Source: Enterococcus raffinosus | GTDB lineage: Bacteria; Bacillota; Bacilli; Lactobacillales; Enterococcaceae | DNA length: 36,222 nt | Reading direction: 5' to 3' | Assembly (NCBI RefSeq): GCF_001886185.1 | Contig: NZ_JXLA01000036.1 | Location: forward strand, 2,389-38,610 | Shown here: positions 19,001 to 29,471 of the stretch, in pieces | Layout of the letters: every line of letters begins with the position of its first letter | Position numbering within the stretch: the stretch's first letter is position 1 | The notes under the pieces: generated by a model | What the model saw: the letters and a program-made list of their open reading frames with translations, nothing else | What the model was told of the DNA's origin: nothing | Database searches by the model: none | Program-made: the position numbers and the translations under genes

Positions 19001-20107
19001 GTGAAAAGAGTGATTGGTTTTCTTAGTATTCTGTTTTTAGTTATGATCGGCTACTATTTGCAGCCTGTCCTCTTTCCGCCTACGCAAAAAAAGAGCCCTG
19101 CCGCACCTACGAATCAAGTTGTCCGACACAAGGCGTTAAAGCATCAATCGATTAAGGCTGAGGGGTATGCAAACTACATTTCAGAGCCCATCGAAACTTT
19201 TGAAGAGGAATTTGGGCGACCTATCAAGATAGAAGACAGTGGCTTCTTTTTTCAAACGCGAGAGTATTCTCTAGATCAAGGGATTCTGGAAGTGAATGTA
19301 GAGTCTGGGCAGGTTAGTACAATCAAAGTGATGGCAAAGAAGGCTGATGTCAAACCGTTCAAACTTGGAATGAGTAGCAGTCAACTATCAGATCAGATCA
19401 ATCTATCTGCGGATTTTGCATTAAGTTATGACGAAGAACCTGTGCAGATTGAATTGAGTGAAAACGATATGCGTTTTCGACCATTGATTGCTTTTGACAA
19501 CAATACATTTGCAATGCTATTTTTCAATGGAGATAATGAAAAATTGGTAGGAGCCGTTTATTTAGACATTGAAAATCTTTTACGCTTAATGCCCTATCAG
19601 ATTAACAGTGGAAATCCTTTAGCGAATCGTGTTCAAGAAAGCAATCTTGATTGGACCCTTTTAAACCAGCAGAAGCAAGAACGTACAATCAATGCTATGA
19701 ATGTTTATCGAACGCTACGCAAACTGGAAAAGCTGCCAACTGCTGACAGTTCGATGACTAACAGTAAAAAACTTTTAAAAAGTTTTTTAACTACACCTAA
19801 AAAGGTACTGGAAACAGATCGTTTAGAGGAGTGGCAAACAGATCAGGGTGCTCATTTAAGCAATTTGTCTTTTGAATTAACACCAACCGAATTTAAAGAT
19901 TTGGCAAAAAATGCCAAACTCGACTATGAAGATGGCTTTTTCTATTCGCCAATGATAGATCCGTTGTTTAATCTCTTGGATTGGATTAGCCATGAACATT
20001 TGACTGAAATAGTGACGACCTCCGATTCAGAGCTAGGCGTTGCAATTAATCAAGAAAGTGTGCTAGTCTTGTTACAAGAACCAGAAAAAACAAAGGATAG
20101 TGAATAG
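19001..20107 (+). CDS. CAP-associated-domain membrane-anchored protein (YlbC-like)
   Basis: 368 aa with an N-terminal hydrophobic segment (about residues 4-22) and then an extracytoplasmic region. The first part (about 55-200) resembles the CAP-associated N-terminal domain of Bacillus YlbC: EEFGRPIKIEDSGFFF and, later, IKVMAKK and the acidic stretch ahead of AVYLDIENLLRL. The C-terminal part (about 225-360) aligns loosely with a CAP/SCP fold (a distorted NSEGHR-like ISHEHL, then ELGVAINQ) but has lost most of the usual His/Glu motif residues. Start: GTG 19001, nine bases after AGGAG. Context before ylbF and ylbG supports the YlbC assignment. Function unknown. Confidence 0.7.
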   Translation: MKRVIGFLSILFLVMIGYYLQPVLFPPTQKKSPAAPTNQVVRHKALKHQSIKAEGYANYISEPIETFEEEFGRPIKIEDSGFFFQTREYSLDQGILEVNVESGQVSTIKVMAKKADVKPFKLGMSSSQLSDQINLSADFALSYDEEPVQIELSENDMRFRPLIAFDNNTFAMLFFNGDNEKLVGAVYLDIENLLRLMPYQINSGNPLANRVQESNLDWTLLNQQKQERTINAMNVYRTLRKLEKLPTADSSMTNSKKLLKSFLTTPKKVLETDRLEEWQTDQGAHLSNLSFELTPTEFKDLAKNAKLDYEDGFFYSPMIDPLFNLLDWISHEHLTEIVTTSDSELGVAINQESVLVLLQEPEKTKDSE

Positions 20108-20534
20108 GTTGATCATTAATGATGCTTTTTTTCAGCTAGAGGATCAGAATCAACGATTGATTCAAGAAATTTTAGCAAGTCGATGCTATAAAAACTATTT
20201 GCAAGCAAAGAGACAGATGAACGAATGCTCAGAGGTAGCACAGCTAAAAAAAACGTTTCAAGCAGAAAAGGATAAATATGAGCAAATCGCTGCTTACGGC
20301 GAGTATTCGCCAAATTATCGCCAACAGCAACGAAACGTTCGTTTAAGCAAGCGAGCTCTTGATCTGAATGAGAAAGTAGCCGCTTATCGCCTTGCTGAGA
20401 CTGATTTTCAGCAACTTTTAGATGAAATCGGCATTTGTTTGGCAAAAACCATCTCATCAGAAATCAAAGTCAATGCGGGAAATCCTTTTTTTGAAACTGG
20501 AAATCCTAGTTGTAAGGGGAATTGTCATGGATAA
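20100..20534 (+). CDS. ylbF: YlbF/RicF family regulator
   Basis: A helical cytoplasmic protein. In Bacillus, YlbF (RicF) forms the Ric complex with YmcA and YaaT, carries iron-sulphur clusters, and affects competence, biofilm formation and mRNA maturation by RNase Y. Seen: the family core LKKTFQAEKDKYEQIAAYGE, then RALDLNEKVAAYRLAE and NPFFETG. The Cys-rich tail is short (CKGNC) compared with Bacillus. The start is unclear: GTG 20100 overlaps the ylbC-like stop and lies close to AAGGA, while TTG 20109 has better spacing and would give 141 aa. It overlaps ylbG by 8 bases. Confidence 0.85.
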   Translation: MNRLIINDAFFQLEDQNQRLIQEILASRCYKNYLQAKRQMNECSEVAQLKKTFQAEKDKYEQIAAYGEYSPNYRQQQRNVRLSKRALDLNEKVAAYRLAETDFQQLLDEIGICLAKTISSEIKVNAGNPFFETGNPSCKGNCHG

Positions 20535-20868
20535 CATAGAATTTGTAATGCAGAAAAGACGAGGAATCATTGTTTGGGTATATTCTTTAAAGCAATTAAA
20601 AACCTTAAAACGATTTGGTTTGATTCATTTTGTCTCAAGAAAAATGAAATACGTCGTTTTGTATGTGAATGAAGAGGTCGTTGATGAAACAGAAGATAAG
20701 CTACAGGGCTTACATTTTGTACGTCAAGTTGAGCGGTCTTATCGACCAGATATTGAAATGAATTTTGCGGATCGAATTGGAACGAAGGCCGCTTATCAAG
20801 TTAAAGATGACGATGAGTTGGATGTCGTGGAAGCCAATACAAAGATTCGATTAGCTGAAACAGTCTAA
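20527..20868 (+). CDS. ylbG: UPF0298 family protein YlbG
   Basis: 113 aa, cytoplasmic, function unknown. The family signature is clear: RRGIIVWVYSLKQLKTLKRFG, then FVSRKMKYVVLYVN and VRQVERSYRPDIEMNF. The C-terminal 25 residues are an acidic extension beyond the usual family length. The start is ATG 20527, behind AAGGGGA and overlapping the ylbF stop by 8 bases; a longer open frame starting at 20422 lies inside ylbF and is not needed. The pair ylbF-ylbG is conserved in Firmicutes. A terminator follows. Confidence 0.87.
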   Translation: MDNIEFVMQKRRGIIVWVYSLKQLKTLKRFGLIHFVSRKMKYVVLYVNEEVVDETEDKLQGLHFVRQVERSYRPDIEMNFADRIGTKAAYQVKDDDELDVVEANTKIRLAETV

Positions 20869-20872
20869 GTAA

Positions 20873-20917
20873 GGTGAAAAATGTCTGATTTGTTCAAACA
20901 TTTTTCATCTTTTTCTT
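20873..20917 (+). terminator. Terminator after ylbG
   Basis: A 12-bp stem (20873-20884 with 20898-20909, one G-U), a 13-base loop and a T-rich tail. It closes the ylaN-ylbG transcript, with no other strong terminator between them. Confidence 0.88.
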
Positions 20918-21027
20918 TGATAATAAAGAGGTCAAATGAGTCTGAATGGGCTTTGGATCATATAAAACAGAGATATCCTTAGCTGTGCATTTGACTGATG
21001 AATAGTAATGAGAGGGGCATGTAATTC

Positions 21028-23111
<2,084 letters not shown>

Positions 23112-23120
23112 AAGTCATTA

Positions 23121-23158
23121 AGGATGTTAGATAATAGATCTAACATTCTTTTTTTTTG
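23121..23158 (+). terminator. Terminator of the rsmD-coaD-protease unit
   Basis: An 11-bp stem (23122-23132 with 23138-23148, one G-U), a 5-base loop and about ten T. Confidence 0.93.
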
Positions 23159-23216
23159 AGAAAAATAGTCCGAAAAAATGAGATCGTTTGCGTAACTTAT
23201 TGAAAAGGAGGTAGTT

Positions 23217-23822
23217 ATGAAAGAGTATTTAAAAAAGTATCCTTACTGGCTAGCAGTACCGGCTATTCTTGCAGTTATTCTTTTTTTCTTCTTTTCCAGA
23301 ACATCTGAAGAAGAGCTAACAGATCCAGCCGTTTATTATTCAGAGAGCAGTAAGGTAGAAACAAGTGAATCTATCAATCAAGAGTGGTATGTCGATGTCA
23401 AAGGAGCGGTCAAAAAAACAGGAATGTATCGTATTTCAAAAGGCATGCGTCTAATGGATGCTATTGATCTTGCAGGCGGTTTTACAGCTGAAGCGGATCA
23501 GAATCAGATCAATTTTTCAAAGCTTTTGTCGGACCAAGAAATCATTTATGTACCTAAAGTTGGAGAGGAAATCCCTAGATTAAAAGAAGCAACAGTTGAG
23601 TCAGATGGATCAATTGGAGGGGAATCTCAGGAAAAGATCAACATCAACACAGCGGATGCGACAGAATTGCAGAAATTATCAGGAATTGGTGAGAAAAAGG
23701 CGACGGATATAATCAAATATCGAGAGGAAAATGGCAGCTTCAACGCGATCGATGATCTAACAAAAGTATCCGGCATTGGTGAGAAAACGCTTGAAAATTT
23801 AAAGGACTCAATTACAATATAA
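23217..23822 (+). CDS. comEA: Competence DNA-binding protein ComEA
   Basis: Membrane-anchored receptor that binds incoming double-stranded DNA during natural transformation. Seen in 201 aa: short cytoplasmic start, a transmembrane segment at about 9-28, a Ser/Glu linker, an SLBB-type domain (about 58-115; WYVDVKGAVKKTGMYRI), and a C-terminal helix-hairpin-helix pair (ININTADATELQKLSGIG, then FNAIDDLTKVSGIGEKTL). Start ATG 23217 behind AAAAGGAGG. The gene is complete, but its last 32 bases of coding sequence plus 8 bases downstream are repeated at 25474-25513. comEB would normally follow directly. Confidence 0.92.
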   Translation: MKEYLKKYPYWLAVPAILAVILFFFFSRTSEEELTDPAVYYSESSKVETSESINQEWYVDVKGAVKKTGMYRISKGMRLMDAIDLAGGFTAEADQNQINFSKLLSDQEIIYVPKVGEEIPRLKEATVESDGSIGGESQEKININTADATELQKLSGIGEKKATDIIKYREENGSFNAIDDLTKVSGIGEKTLENLKDSITI

Positions 23823-23828
23823 GAAAGA
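23789..23828 (+). repeat. Direct repeat, left copy (comEA 3' end)
   Basis: 40 bases from GCTTGAAAA to AAGAAAGA, including the comEA stop codon. It matches 25474-25513 at 39 of 40 positions. The two copies bound the segment that carries the MFS transporter. Confidence 0.93.
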
Positions 23829-23883
23829 ATATAACGTTTTCAAAAAGTTCTCGAAAAATTCCATAGTCAGGAGATGAGAAACC

Positions 23884-23910
23884 ATGAAAATGATTCGATA
23901 CCCTTGTTAA
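23884..23910 (+). CDS. Candidate 8-aa leader peptide of the MFS transporter
   Basis: ATG 23884 lies 10 bases after AGGAG (23869-23873) and encodes MKMIRYPC, then TAA. A 6-bp inverted repeat GATTCG/CGAATC (23892-23897, 23913-23918) spans its second half and stop. Short leader ORFs of this kind precede translationally attenuated antibiotic-resistance genes. No match to a known leader peptide is claimed. Confidence 0.4.
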   Translation: MKMIRYPC

Positions 23911-23936
23911 AACGAATCTCAAAAAAATGTTCGAGG

Positions 23937-23977
23937 CCCTCCCTGAAATAGTCTTGCTCAAAAACAAAAGGGAGGAG
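23937..23977 (+). promoter_or_regulatory. Stem sequestering the MFS ribosome-binding site
   Basis: CCTCCCT (23938-23944) is perfectly complementary to AGGGAGG (23969-23975), the ribosome site of the transporter. Spacer 24 bases. Formation of this stem would block initiation at ATG 23983, the hallmark of translational attenuation. Confidence 0.5.
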
Positions 23978-23982
23978 AAAAA

Positions 23983-25165
23983 ATGATACCATTTAATGTT
24001 AAGTTATTGTATCGTTACAAATTTATGAGTCATTGTCTGCCAATTTATGCATTTTACACGCTCTTGTTTATTGAAAGAGGGATGAGTATATCTGAGATTG
24101 CTATCCTCGTTTCTCTCTGGAGTGGGTTCAGTATTTTATTTGAAATACCCTCTGGTATATTGGCCGATCGATGGAGCCGTAGAAATATGTTGGTTATTGC
24201 TTCATTTGTTGAAGGTTTATGTTTTTTTATCTGGTCTTTTTCTCAATCATTCAGTTTGTTTGCTGTTGGTTTTTTTTTGGGCCATTGGAAACGCTTTTGT
24301 TTCTGGCACAGAGGAAAGTCTAATCTATGATAATCTGAAGAGTAAAAATCGTGAAGACCAATTTAGCAGAATCTATGGCAGGAGCCGTTTTTTCGCAAAC
24401 ATTGGAAATTTGACTGGCATTGTTATTAGCGGTGTTTTAGTGACTTTTATTAGCTTCGCGGAAATTTCTCTTTTGTCTGCATGTATCTGTCTCATCAATG
24501 CGTTGCTTGCCTCAAAACTGGAGGAGAAAAATTATTATGCAAATCAATTAAATGACTCGACGATTGCTATTCATAGAACATTTAAGGATGCGGCCCAGCT
24601 CTTTAGGGACAACAGTCTTTCTCTGCTGACTGTCCTTTTTCTTATTCTGTTTTCTAATCTTGTAAGTTATCTTGATGAGTTCGATGCGTTGATTATCCGC
24701 GACTCTAAGGTGGACTACTACTGGGTGAGTGTTTTGTTAACAGTGCGATTCATTTTTGTTGCTTTAGGAGATTTGTTAGCCCCCAAAGTTGATAAAAAGT
24801 GCAGATCAATTCGATGGATATTTATTTTATATGGCTTTGCAGGCGCTTTCTTAGCGGTCTTCACTTTTCTTTGGCACACTTATGCTGTTGTAACTTTCGG
24901 TGCCTCAATGATGATCATGTCTATTTCCGAAGTGTTATTAATCAAGTCGCTACAAGAAACAATCACTGATGAAGGCAGAGCTACGGTAATGTCATTTTAC
25001 GGATTGGGACAAAATGTAGTAATGATCCTCTTTAGCCTAATCTACGGCCTATTGGCAAAAATAATATCTATACAAACAATTTATTGTCTTATTTCAGGTT
25101 ACGCATTGTTCGGAGCATTAGTTTTTTTCTTCATTTTTAGTAGAAAAAGAATAATCGACGATTAA
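23983..25165 (+). pseudogene. MFS efflux-type transporter with a frameshift in a T9 tract
   Basis: A 12-helix major facilitator, probably a drug or metabolite exporter. The first frame (23983-24330) carries the N-terminus and motif A (SGILADRWSRRNMLV). It then leaves the family sequence at nine consecutive T (24270-24278). The downstream frame resumes exactly there (WAIGNAFVSGTEESLIYDN) and runs to the stop at 25163-25165. Removing one T gives a continuous protein of 393 aa, normal for the family. It could be a true mutation, a slippage-controlled gene, or a sequencing error in the homopolymer. The gene lies on a segment inserted between comEA and comEB, with its own leader and terminator. 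Substrate unknown. Confidence 0.82.
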
Positions 25166-25197
25166 AATAAGTATATGTTTTGTAGACTAAATAGTTT

Positions 25198-25240
25198 AAA
25201 GTGATAACTTATCCTTGTGAGGTATGAGTTATCACTTTTT
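25198..25240. terminator. Terminator after the MFS gene
   Basis: A perfect 12-bp stem (25198-25209 with 25227-25238) followed by T to 25240, with A on the other side, so it could work in both directions. It separates comEA from comEB and comEC. Confidence 0.88.
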
Positions 25241-25266
25241 GTTGCCAATAAATGCGAAGGAATATT

Positions 25267-25297
25267 TTTACATTAGTATGATAATCATTGCTAATAC
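25267..25297 (+). promoter_or_regulatory. Fur-like box in an orphan promoter-like region
   Basis: ATGATAATCATT (25278-25289) equals the core of the classical Fur box, with one perfect TGATAAT half (25279-25285). It sits in a wider dyad with ATTAG/CTAAT outer arms (25272-25276, 25291-25295). TTTACA (25267-25272) and GCTAAT (25290-25295) could be a weak promoter with the box in its spacer. No ORF starts nearby until comEB. The rest of 25241-25473 holds two small hairpins (25311-25328 and 25411-25428). Confidence 0.4.
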
Positions 25298-25443
25298 TTG
25301 TGAATAAGAAGCAAACAGGTTCGTTTGCGTATTTTGATATAAATGAACACCATAGGCGGCATTGGCTAAGAATCGGTAAAAAATAAAATGTGTAATATTT
25401 AGTAACACGCGGAAAATGGCAGTTTTCCCAAGAGTGAAAGGGT

Positions 25444-25506
25444 GATGAAAGTAGTCAACATCGACGAAAAGATGCTTGAAAATTTAAAGGACTCGATTAC
25501 AATATA
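25444..25506 (+). pseudogene. Duplicated, diverged comEA C-terminal tail
   Basis: In frame, these 20 codons read [19 protein letters not shown] after an ATG, against [19 protein letters not shown] in comEA. GAG/GAA, AAA/AAG and TCA/TCG are synonymous differences, so this is homologous coding sequence, not chance. It ends at the same stop codon and continues into the ribosome site of comEB, suggesting it is the resident end of comEA left after an insertion. An ATG at 25444 with a GAAAGGG site might allow a 20-aa peptide. Confidence 0.7.
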
Positions 25507-25513
25507 AGAAAGA
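25474..25513 (+). repeat. Direct repeat, right copy (comEA 3' end)
   Basis: Second copy of the 40-base repeat, 39 of 40 identical to 23789-23828. The distance between copies is 1,685 bases. Confidence 0.93.
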
Positions 25514-25533
25514 TCGAAAGAGAGGGTAAAAAT

Positions 25534-26025
25534 TTGACGACTGAAAGAATACCTTGGGACCAATATTTTATGGCGCAAGCTGTTTTATTATCATTGAGGA
25601 GTACATGTACCCGTTTAGAAGTGGGTGCCACAATCGTTCGTGATAAACGCATCATCGCAGGAGGTTATAATGGTTCTGTCAGTGGAGATGTACACTGTGT
25701 TGATGATGGTTGTTATGTCGTAGATGGTCATTGTCTTCGCACGATCCATGCGGAAATGAATGCATTGCTACAATGTGCCAAACTAGGTATTGCAACGGAT
25801 CAAGCCGAGGTGTATGTAACTCATTTTCCTTGTCTACAATGTACAAAGGCGCTCCTGCAGGCCGGTATCAAGAAAATTCATTACTTGAAAGACTATCGTA
25901 ATGATCCATATGCGATTGAGTTGATCGATCAAGTAGGAGCGAGTGCACATCAAGTACACCTAGAAAGTAAATATTTTACAAAACTTCAGCTAGGAGAAGA
26001 TGCTGCCACATTACCAAAGCCTTAG
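25534..26025 (+). CDS. comEB: ComE operon protein 2, dCMP deaminase family
   Basis: A zinc-dependent cytidylate deaminase-like protein, 163 aa. Seen: the zinc and catalytic motif [10 protein letters not shown] (His72, Glu74) and the second zinc motif PCLQC (Cys100, Cys103). In Bacillus comEB lies between comEA and comEC and is not essential for DNA uptake; dCMP to dUMP conversion is the family reaction. Start TTG 25534 behind GAGAGGG. The 3' end overlaps the proposed start of comEC. Because of the upstream insertion it now needs its own promoter or read-through. Confidence 0.9.
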   Translation: MTTERIPWDQYFMAQAVLLSLRSTCTRLEVGATIVRDKRIIAGGYNGSVSGDVHCVDDGCYVVDGHCLRTIHAEMNALLQCAKLGIATDQAEVYVTHFPCLQCTKALLQAGIKKIHYLKDYRNDPYAIELIDQVGASAHQVHLESKYFTKLQLGEDAATLPKP

Positions 26026-28250
26026 CTTCTTTTCGAAATTTCTTAATTGTACCGATTCTACTACCGATTTTATTTGCTAGTCTGATCTATCAGTTTAATG
26101 GTTGGTTATTTTTACTAGCGACTATTTTATTGATTCGACTTTGCTGCATGAAAAGCCACAAGATGCTTTTGTTGGCTTTTTTATGCAGCATTTTTATTGG
26201 TTTACGAACGTATTATTATGTAAACCAATTTTCGGAATCTTCAGAATCTATATTAAATAAAACCGTCTATATTCAATCTGATTCGATCACTGTTGATGGC
26301 AGTTCCTTAAAAATGATCGGGAAAGTTGATGGTAAAAAGTACGTGCTTTACTACTCATTGAAGTCTCCAGAAGAAAAACAACGTTGGACTGCTAACCAGC
26401 CGCCAAATTTAGGACTAGTTAGCGGAGAAACGGAAACGTTTGATTCAGTAAGAAATCTCAAAGGCTTTAATGCAAAAGCCCATTATCAAAGTCTTGGAAT
26501 CCAAGGAATTCTTCAAGTGAATTCATTAACGCAACTTGATCGAAGAGGATTTAACCTGAGTGATTTACGACAGCAGTTGATTTTTCGCATAGATCAAAGG
26601 TATTCTAACCGACTTGCCAGTTACCTTAAGGCTTTGGTAATTGGCTACAAGGATGCTGCATTCACAGAATATACATCAGGTTACAAAGCGTCTGGACTGT
26701 TACATTTATTTACTTTGTCAGGAATGCATATCCAGTTTTATTTGGGAGGCGTTGATTTGCTGTTGAAGAGAGCGCGATTAACAAGGGACTCGCGTTTCAT
26801 TTTTTTAAGTTGTATTGGCGTGTTATTCATTATTTTGACAGGTGGCGGTTTTAGTACAATTCGAGCGGTTTTAAGCTTTATCATTGGTTTTGTCTGTCAA
26901 ACTTTTGACATTTTACTTTCTAAACTGGATCAATGGAGCATAATGCTTTTCCTATTAGTTTTAAGCTTTCCCTTAGTTCTTTGGTCTGTAGGTGCTCAGT
27001 TAAGTCTGTACTTTGCTTTAATACTAATATATTTAAACGATTTGCCTATTCACACGTGGGAGCAGACGCTCGTCTTCTCGGTTTTATCTTTACCAATATT
27101 GATTTTTAGTTTTAGTGAATGGAGCATAATTGGCGGTGTACTAACTCTACTGCTATTTTCAATTTTTGAATGGATTATTTTACCTGGATGCTTATTACTT
27201 TTTCTAGGCTGTTTTGCTCCAATACCGAAAATACTAAGTAATACGATAGAGTTTTTCTTTCTTCTTCTTGAGAAATTTTTGCAGGTCTTTACTTTCCCTA
27301 ATTTCACGATTGGAAAACCATCATTTTTTCTATTTCTTCTTCTTCTAGTAGTAGTTCTTTTGATTATTGATCGGTTAAAATATCATCAGAGCATTTATCT
27401 TTTTTTGATCACAGCTTTTTTTCTTCTCGGCTCAATCTCTATATCAACCAACGGTATAGTAGCCTTTGTTGATGTGGGACAAGGGGATAGCATTTTTATC
27501 AAGCTTCCCTTTAAACGAGAAACTTTTTTGATAGATACTGGTGGAAAATTAACTTTTAAACAGGACAATTGGCAGAAAAGGCAATCAAAACATCTCTCTG
27601 ACTATAATTTATTGCCATTTTTAAAATCGCAGGGGTGTCGCAAGATTGATCATTTGCTGGTGACTCATAATGATGCGGATCATATGGGTGAGTTAGTTCA
27701 TGTACTCGATGAAATAAAAGTGAAAAATCTTTATTTGGCTCGAGGGTCGCAAAAAGAATTACAGAGCATGATAAGAAAAATTAGAGGGACAAAGATTCAT
27801 CTGATAAAGCAAGGAGATACTGTCGGAAACTACTTAAAGATTCAAATACTGTCACCGAAAAAAAGTGAAGGCGAGAATAATGATTCTCTTGTTACTTATT
27901 TTCAATTAAATAAGAAGCGCTTTTTATTAACAGGAGACTTAGAAATAACCGGTGAAAAGGACTTGCTGAAGAATTATCCGCAATTGAAAACAGACTTTCT
28001 CAAAGTTGGTCATCATGGCAGTAATACTTCGACGAGTGAAGAGCTGTTGGAAAAAATCTCTCCTAAATATGGTATTATTTCTGTAGGTAAAAGGAACCGC
28101 TATGGTCATCCCACAGAGGAAACTTTAGAAAAGTTAAAGAAACATCAGATTCGAATATTACGAACTGATCAACACGGGATGATCTATTATCAATGGTCAG
28201 CGGTGACGAAACGAGGAAGGGTTAAAGTCATGATAGATTTTCCGGAATAA
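26010..28250 (+). CDS. comEC: DNA internalisation channel protein ComEC (probable ATT start)
   Basis: A polytopic membrane protein that takes single-stranded DNA across the membrane during transformation. Seen: N-terminal membrane helices, DUF4131-like region, the competence domain (about 200-450), and a C-terminal metallo-beta-lactamase domain with HNDADH (553-558) and [13 protein letters not shown] (His668, His669). No ATG, GTG or TTG opens the frame before 26130, yet coding sequence for the first membrane helix ([20 protein letters not shown]) extends upstream. An ATT at 26010 lies 12 bases after AGGAGA (25992-25997) and gives 746 aa, normal for ComEC. Starting at TTG 26130 would remove that helix. 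Confidence 0.85.
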   Translation: MTKALASFRNFLIVPILLPILFASLIYQFNGWLFLLATILLIRLCCMKSHKMLLLAFLCSIFIGLRTYYYVNQFSESSESILNKTVYIQSDSITVDGSSLKMIGKVDGKKYVLYYSLKSPEEKQRWTANQPPNLGLVSGETETFDSVRNLKGFNAKAHYQSLGIQGILQVNSLTQLDRRGFNLSDLRQQLIFRIDQRYSNRLASYLKALVIGYKDAAFTEYTSGYKASGLLHLFTLSGMHIQFYLGGVDLLLKRARLTRDSRFIFLSCIGVLFIILTGGGFSTIRAVLSFIIGFVCQTFDILLSKLDQWSIMLFLLVLSFPLVLWSVGAQLSLYFALILIYLNDLPIHTWEQTLVFSVLSLPILIFSFSEWSIIGGVLTLLLFSIFEWIILPGCLLLFLGCFAPIPKILSNTIEFFFLLLEKFLQVFTFPNFTIGKPSFFLFLLLLVVVLLIIDRLKYHQSIYLFLITAFFLLGSISISTNGIVAFVDVGQGDSIFIKLPFKRETFLIDTGGKLTFKQDNWQKRQSKHLSDYNLLPFLKSQGCRKIDHLLVTHNDADHMGELVHVLDEIKVKNLYLARGSQKELQSMIRKIRGTKIHLIKQGDTVGNYLKIQILSPKKSEGENNDSLVTYFQLNKKRFLLTGDLEITGEKDLLKNYPQLKTDFLKVGHHGSNTSTSEELLEKISPKYGIISVGKRNRYGHPTEETLEKLKKHQIRILRTDQHGMIYYQWSAVTKRGRVKVMIDFPE

Positions 28251-28346
28251 ACGTGGTAGCATGGAAAGTTGAAGCTTTTTCTCTTTGTGAGTAGAAGAAT
28301 GATCAGCCTATTTTTATAGTTTTGAATACAAGTTAGGAGTAGTTAC

Positions 28347-29375
28347 ATGAACACACAGGAAGCCCTTCAACAGATTAGAAATGAACCTTTAAAACCGGTT
28401 TATTTGATTACTGGAACGGAAGATTATTTGATTCAGGAAGTTCGGCAAGCTTTTATGGATCGAATGAAAAAAGATGATTTAGAAGAATTAAATTTTATGT
28501 CCTTTGATATGGAAGAAAATGGTTTAGGTGCGGTGATTGATGAGGCTGAAACCTTGCCTTTTTTTGGTGATTATCGATTGATTTTTGTTGAGAAACCTTA
28601 CTTCTTAACAGGAGAGAAAAAAAGCAATGTGCCAGACCAAGACGTTGATGGATTAGTAGAGTATCTGAAGCAGCCATTAGACACATCGATTGTTGTTTTT
28701 TGGGCGAACTATCCCAAACTGGATGCTCGGAAAAAAATTACAAAAGCACTGAAGAAAACCACTATTGTTGAAGCAGCTCCTTTGCAAGAGCGAGATCTTC
28801 GCAGCTTCCTACAGCGCTATATTAGCAACGAACATGTGAAAATTTCAAAAGAAGCATTTGATCTATTTTTACGCTTAACAGACTTTGATCTTTCAAAGGC
28901 GATGAATGAAATTGAAAAATTACTTCTATTAGCTGGTGAGGGAGGCACTATCACTCTTCAACTAGTAGAGGATTTGGTACCAAAGACATTGGAACATAAC
29001 ATTTTTGAATTGACTGAACGAATTTTAAAGGGAGACACAGAAAAAGCTTATCAAACTTACGAGGAATTACATTTGCAAGGGGAAGAAACGATCAAGCTAA
29101 CGGCAATATTAATTGGACAGATTCGATTGCTGCTGCAAACAAAAATTTTACAAAAAACCGGTTATCAGCAAGCTAATATTGCGGAAACGTTAGGCGTCCA
29201 TCCTTATCGAGTGAAATTAGCAATGCAACAAGTCGCGAAATTTCCACTAGAATTACTTGTATCGATGTATGATGAGTTGGTTGAAAACGATTATGAAGTG
29301 AAGACAGGACAAGCAGATAAAGAAATGAACTTTCAATTGTTCATTCTAAAAACAACCGAAAAAATTAAAAAATAG
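28347..29375 (+). CDS. holA: DNA polymerase III delta subunit
   Basis: Part of the clamp loader that opens the beta clamp at primed DNA. Seen in 342 aa: N-terminal AAA-like domain beginning with PVYLITGTEDYLIQE (18-32), a central region (DTSIVVFWANYPKLDARKK), and the C-terminal collar domain (QIRLLLQTKILQ, then HPYRVKLAMQQ). Intact and typical length. The start is ATG 28347 behind TTAGGAG. It follows comEC, as in Bacillus. The gene for ribosomal protein S20, often found next to holA in Firmicutes, is not in the following sequence. Confidence 0.93.
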   Translation: MNTQEALQQIRNEPLKPVYLITGTEDYLIQEVRQAFMDRMKKDDLEELNFMSFDMEENGLGAVIDEAETLPFFGDYRLIFVEKPYFLTGEKKSNVPDQDVDGLVEYLKQPLDTSIVVFWANYPKLDARKKITKALKKTTIVEAAPLQERDLRSFLQRYISNEHVKISKEAFDLFLRLTDFDLSKAMNEIEKLLLLAGEGGTITLQLVEDLVPKTLEHNIFELTERILKGDTEKAYQTYEELHLQGEETIKLTAILIGQIRLLLQTKILQKTGYQQANIAETLGVHPYRVKLAMQQVAKFPLELLVSMYDELVENDYEVKTGQADKEMNFQLFILKTTEKIKK

Positions 29376-29426
29376 AAAGAATTTGAACCGATTATTTTCT
29401 CATATTTATGGGTGATAAACGCGAAA

Positions 29427-29471
29427 AAGAGAGCTGATAAACAAAATGTTTTGTTTTATCAGCTCTTTTTT
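29427..29471 (+). terminator. Terminator of the comEB-comEC-holA unit
   Basis: An 11-bp stem GAGCTGATAAA/TTTATCAGCTC (29431-29441 with 29455-29465), extended inward by CAAAA/TTTTG across a one-base bulge, then six T. Confidence 0.93.

Noticed and set aside
23829-23842. cre-like site after comEA (reverse strand TGAAAACGTTATAT)
   Set aside because: One consensus position fails and there is no promoter context; kept as a weak possibility only.
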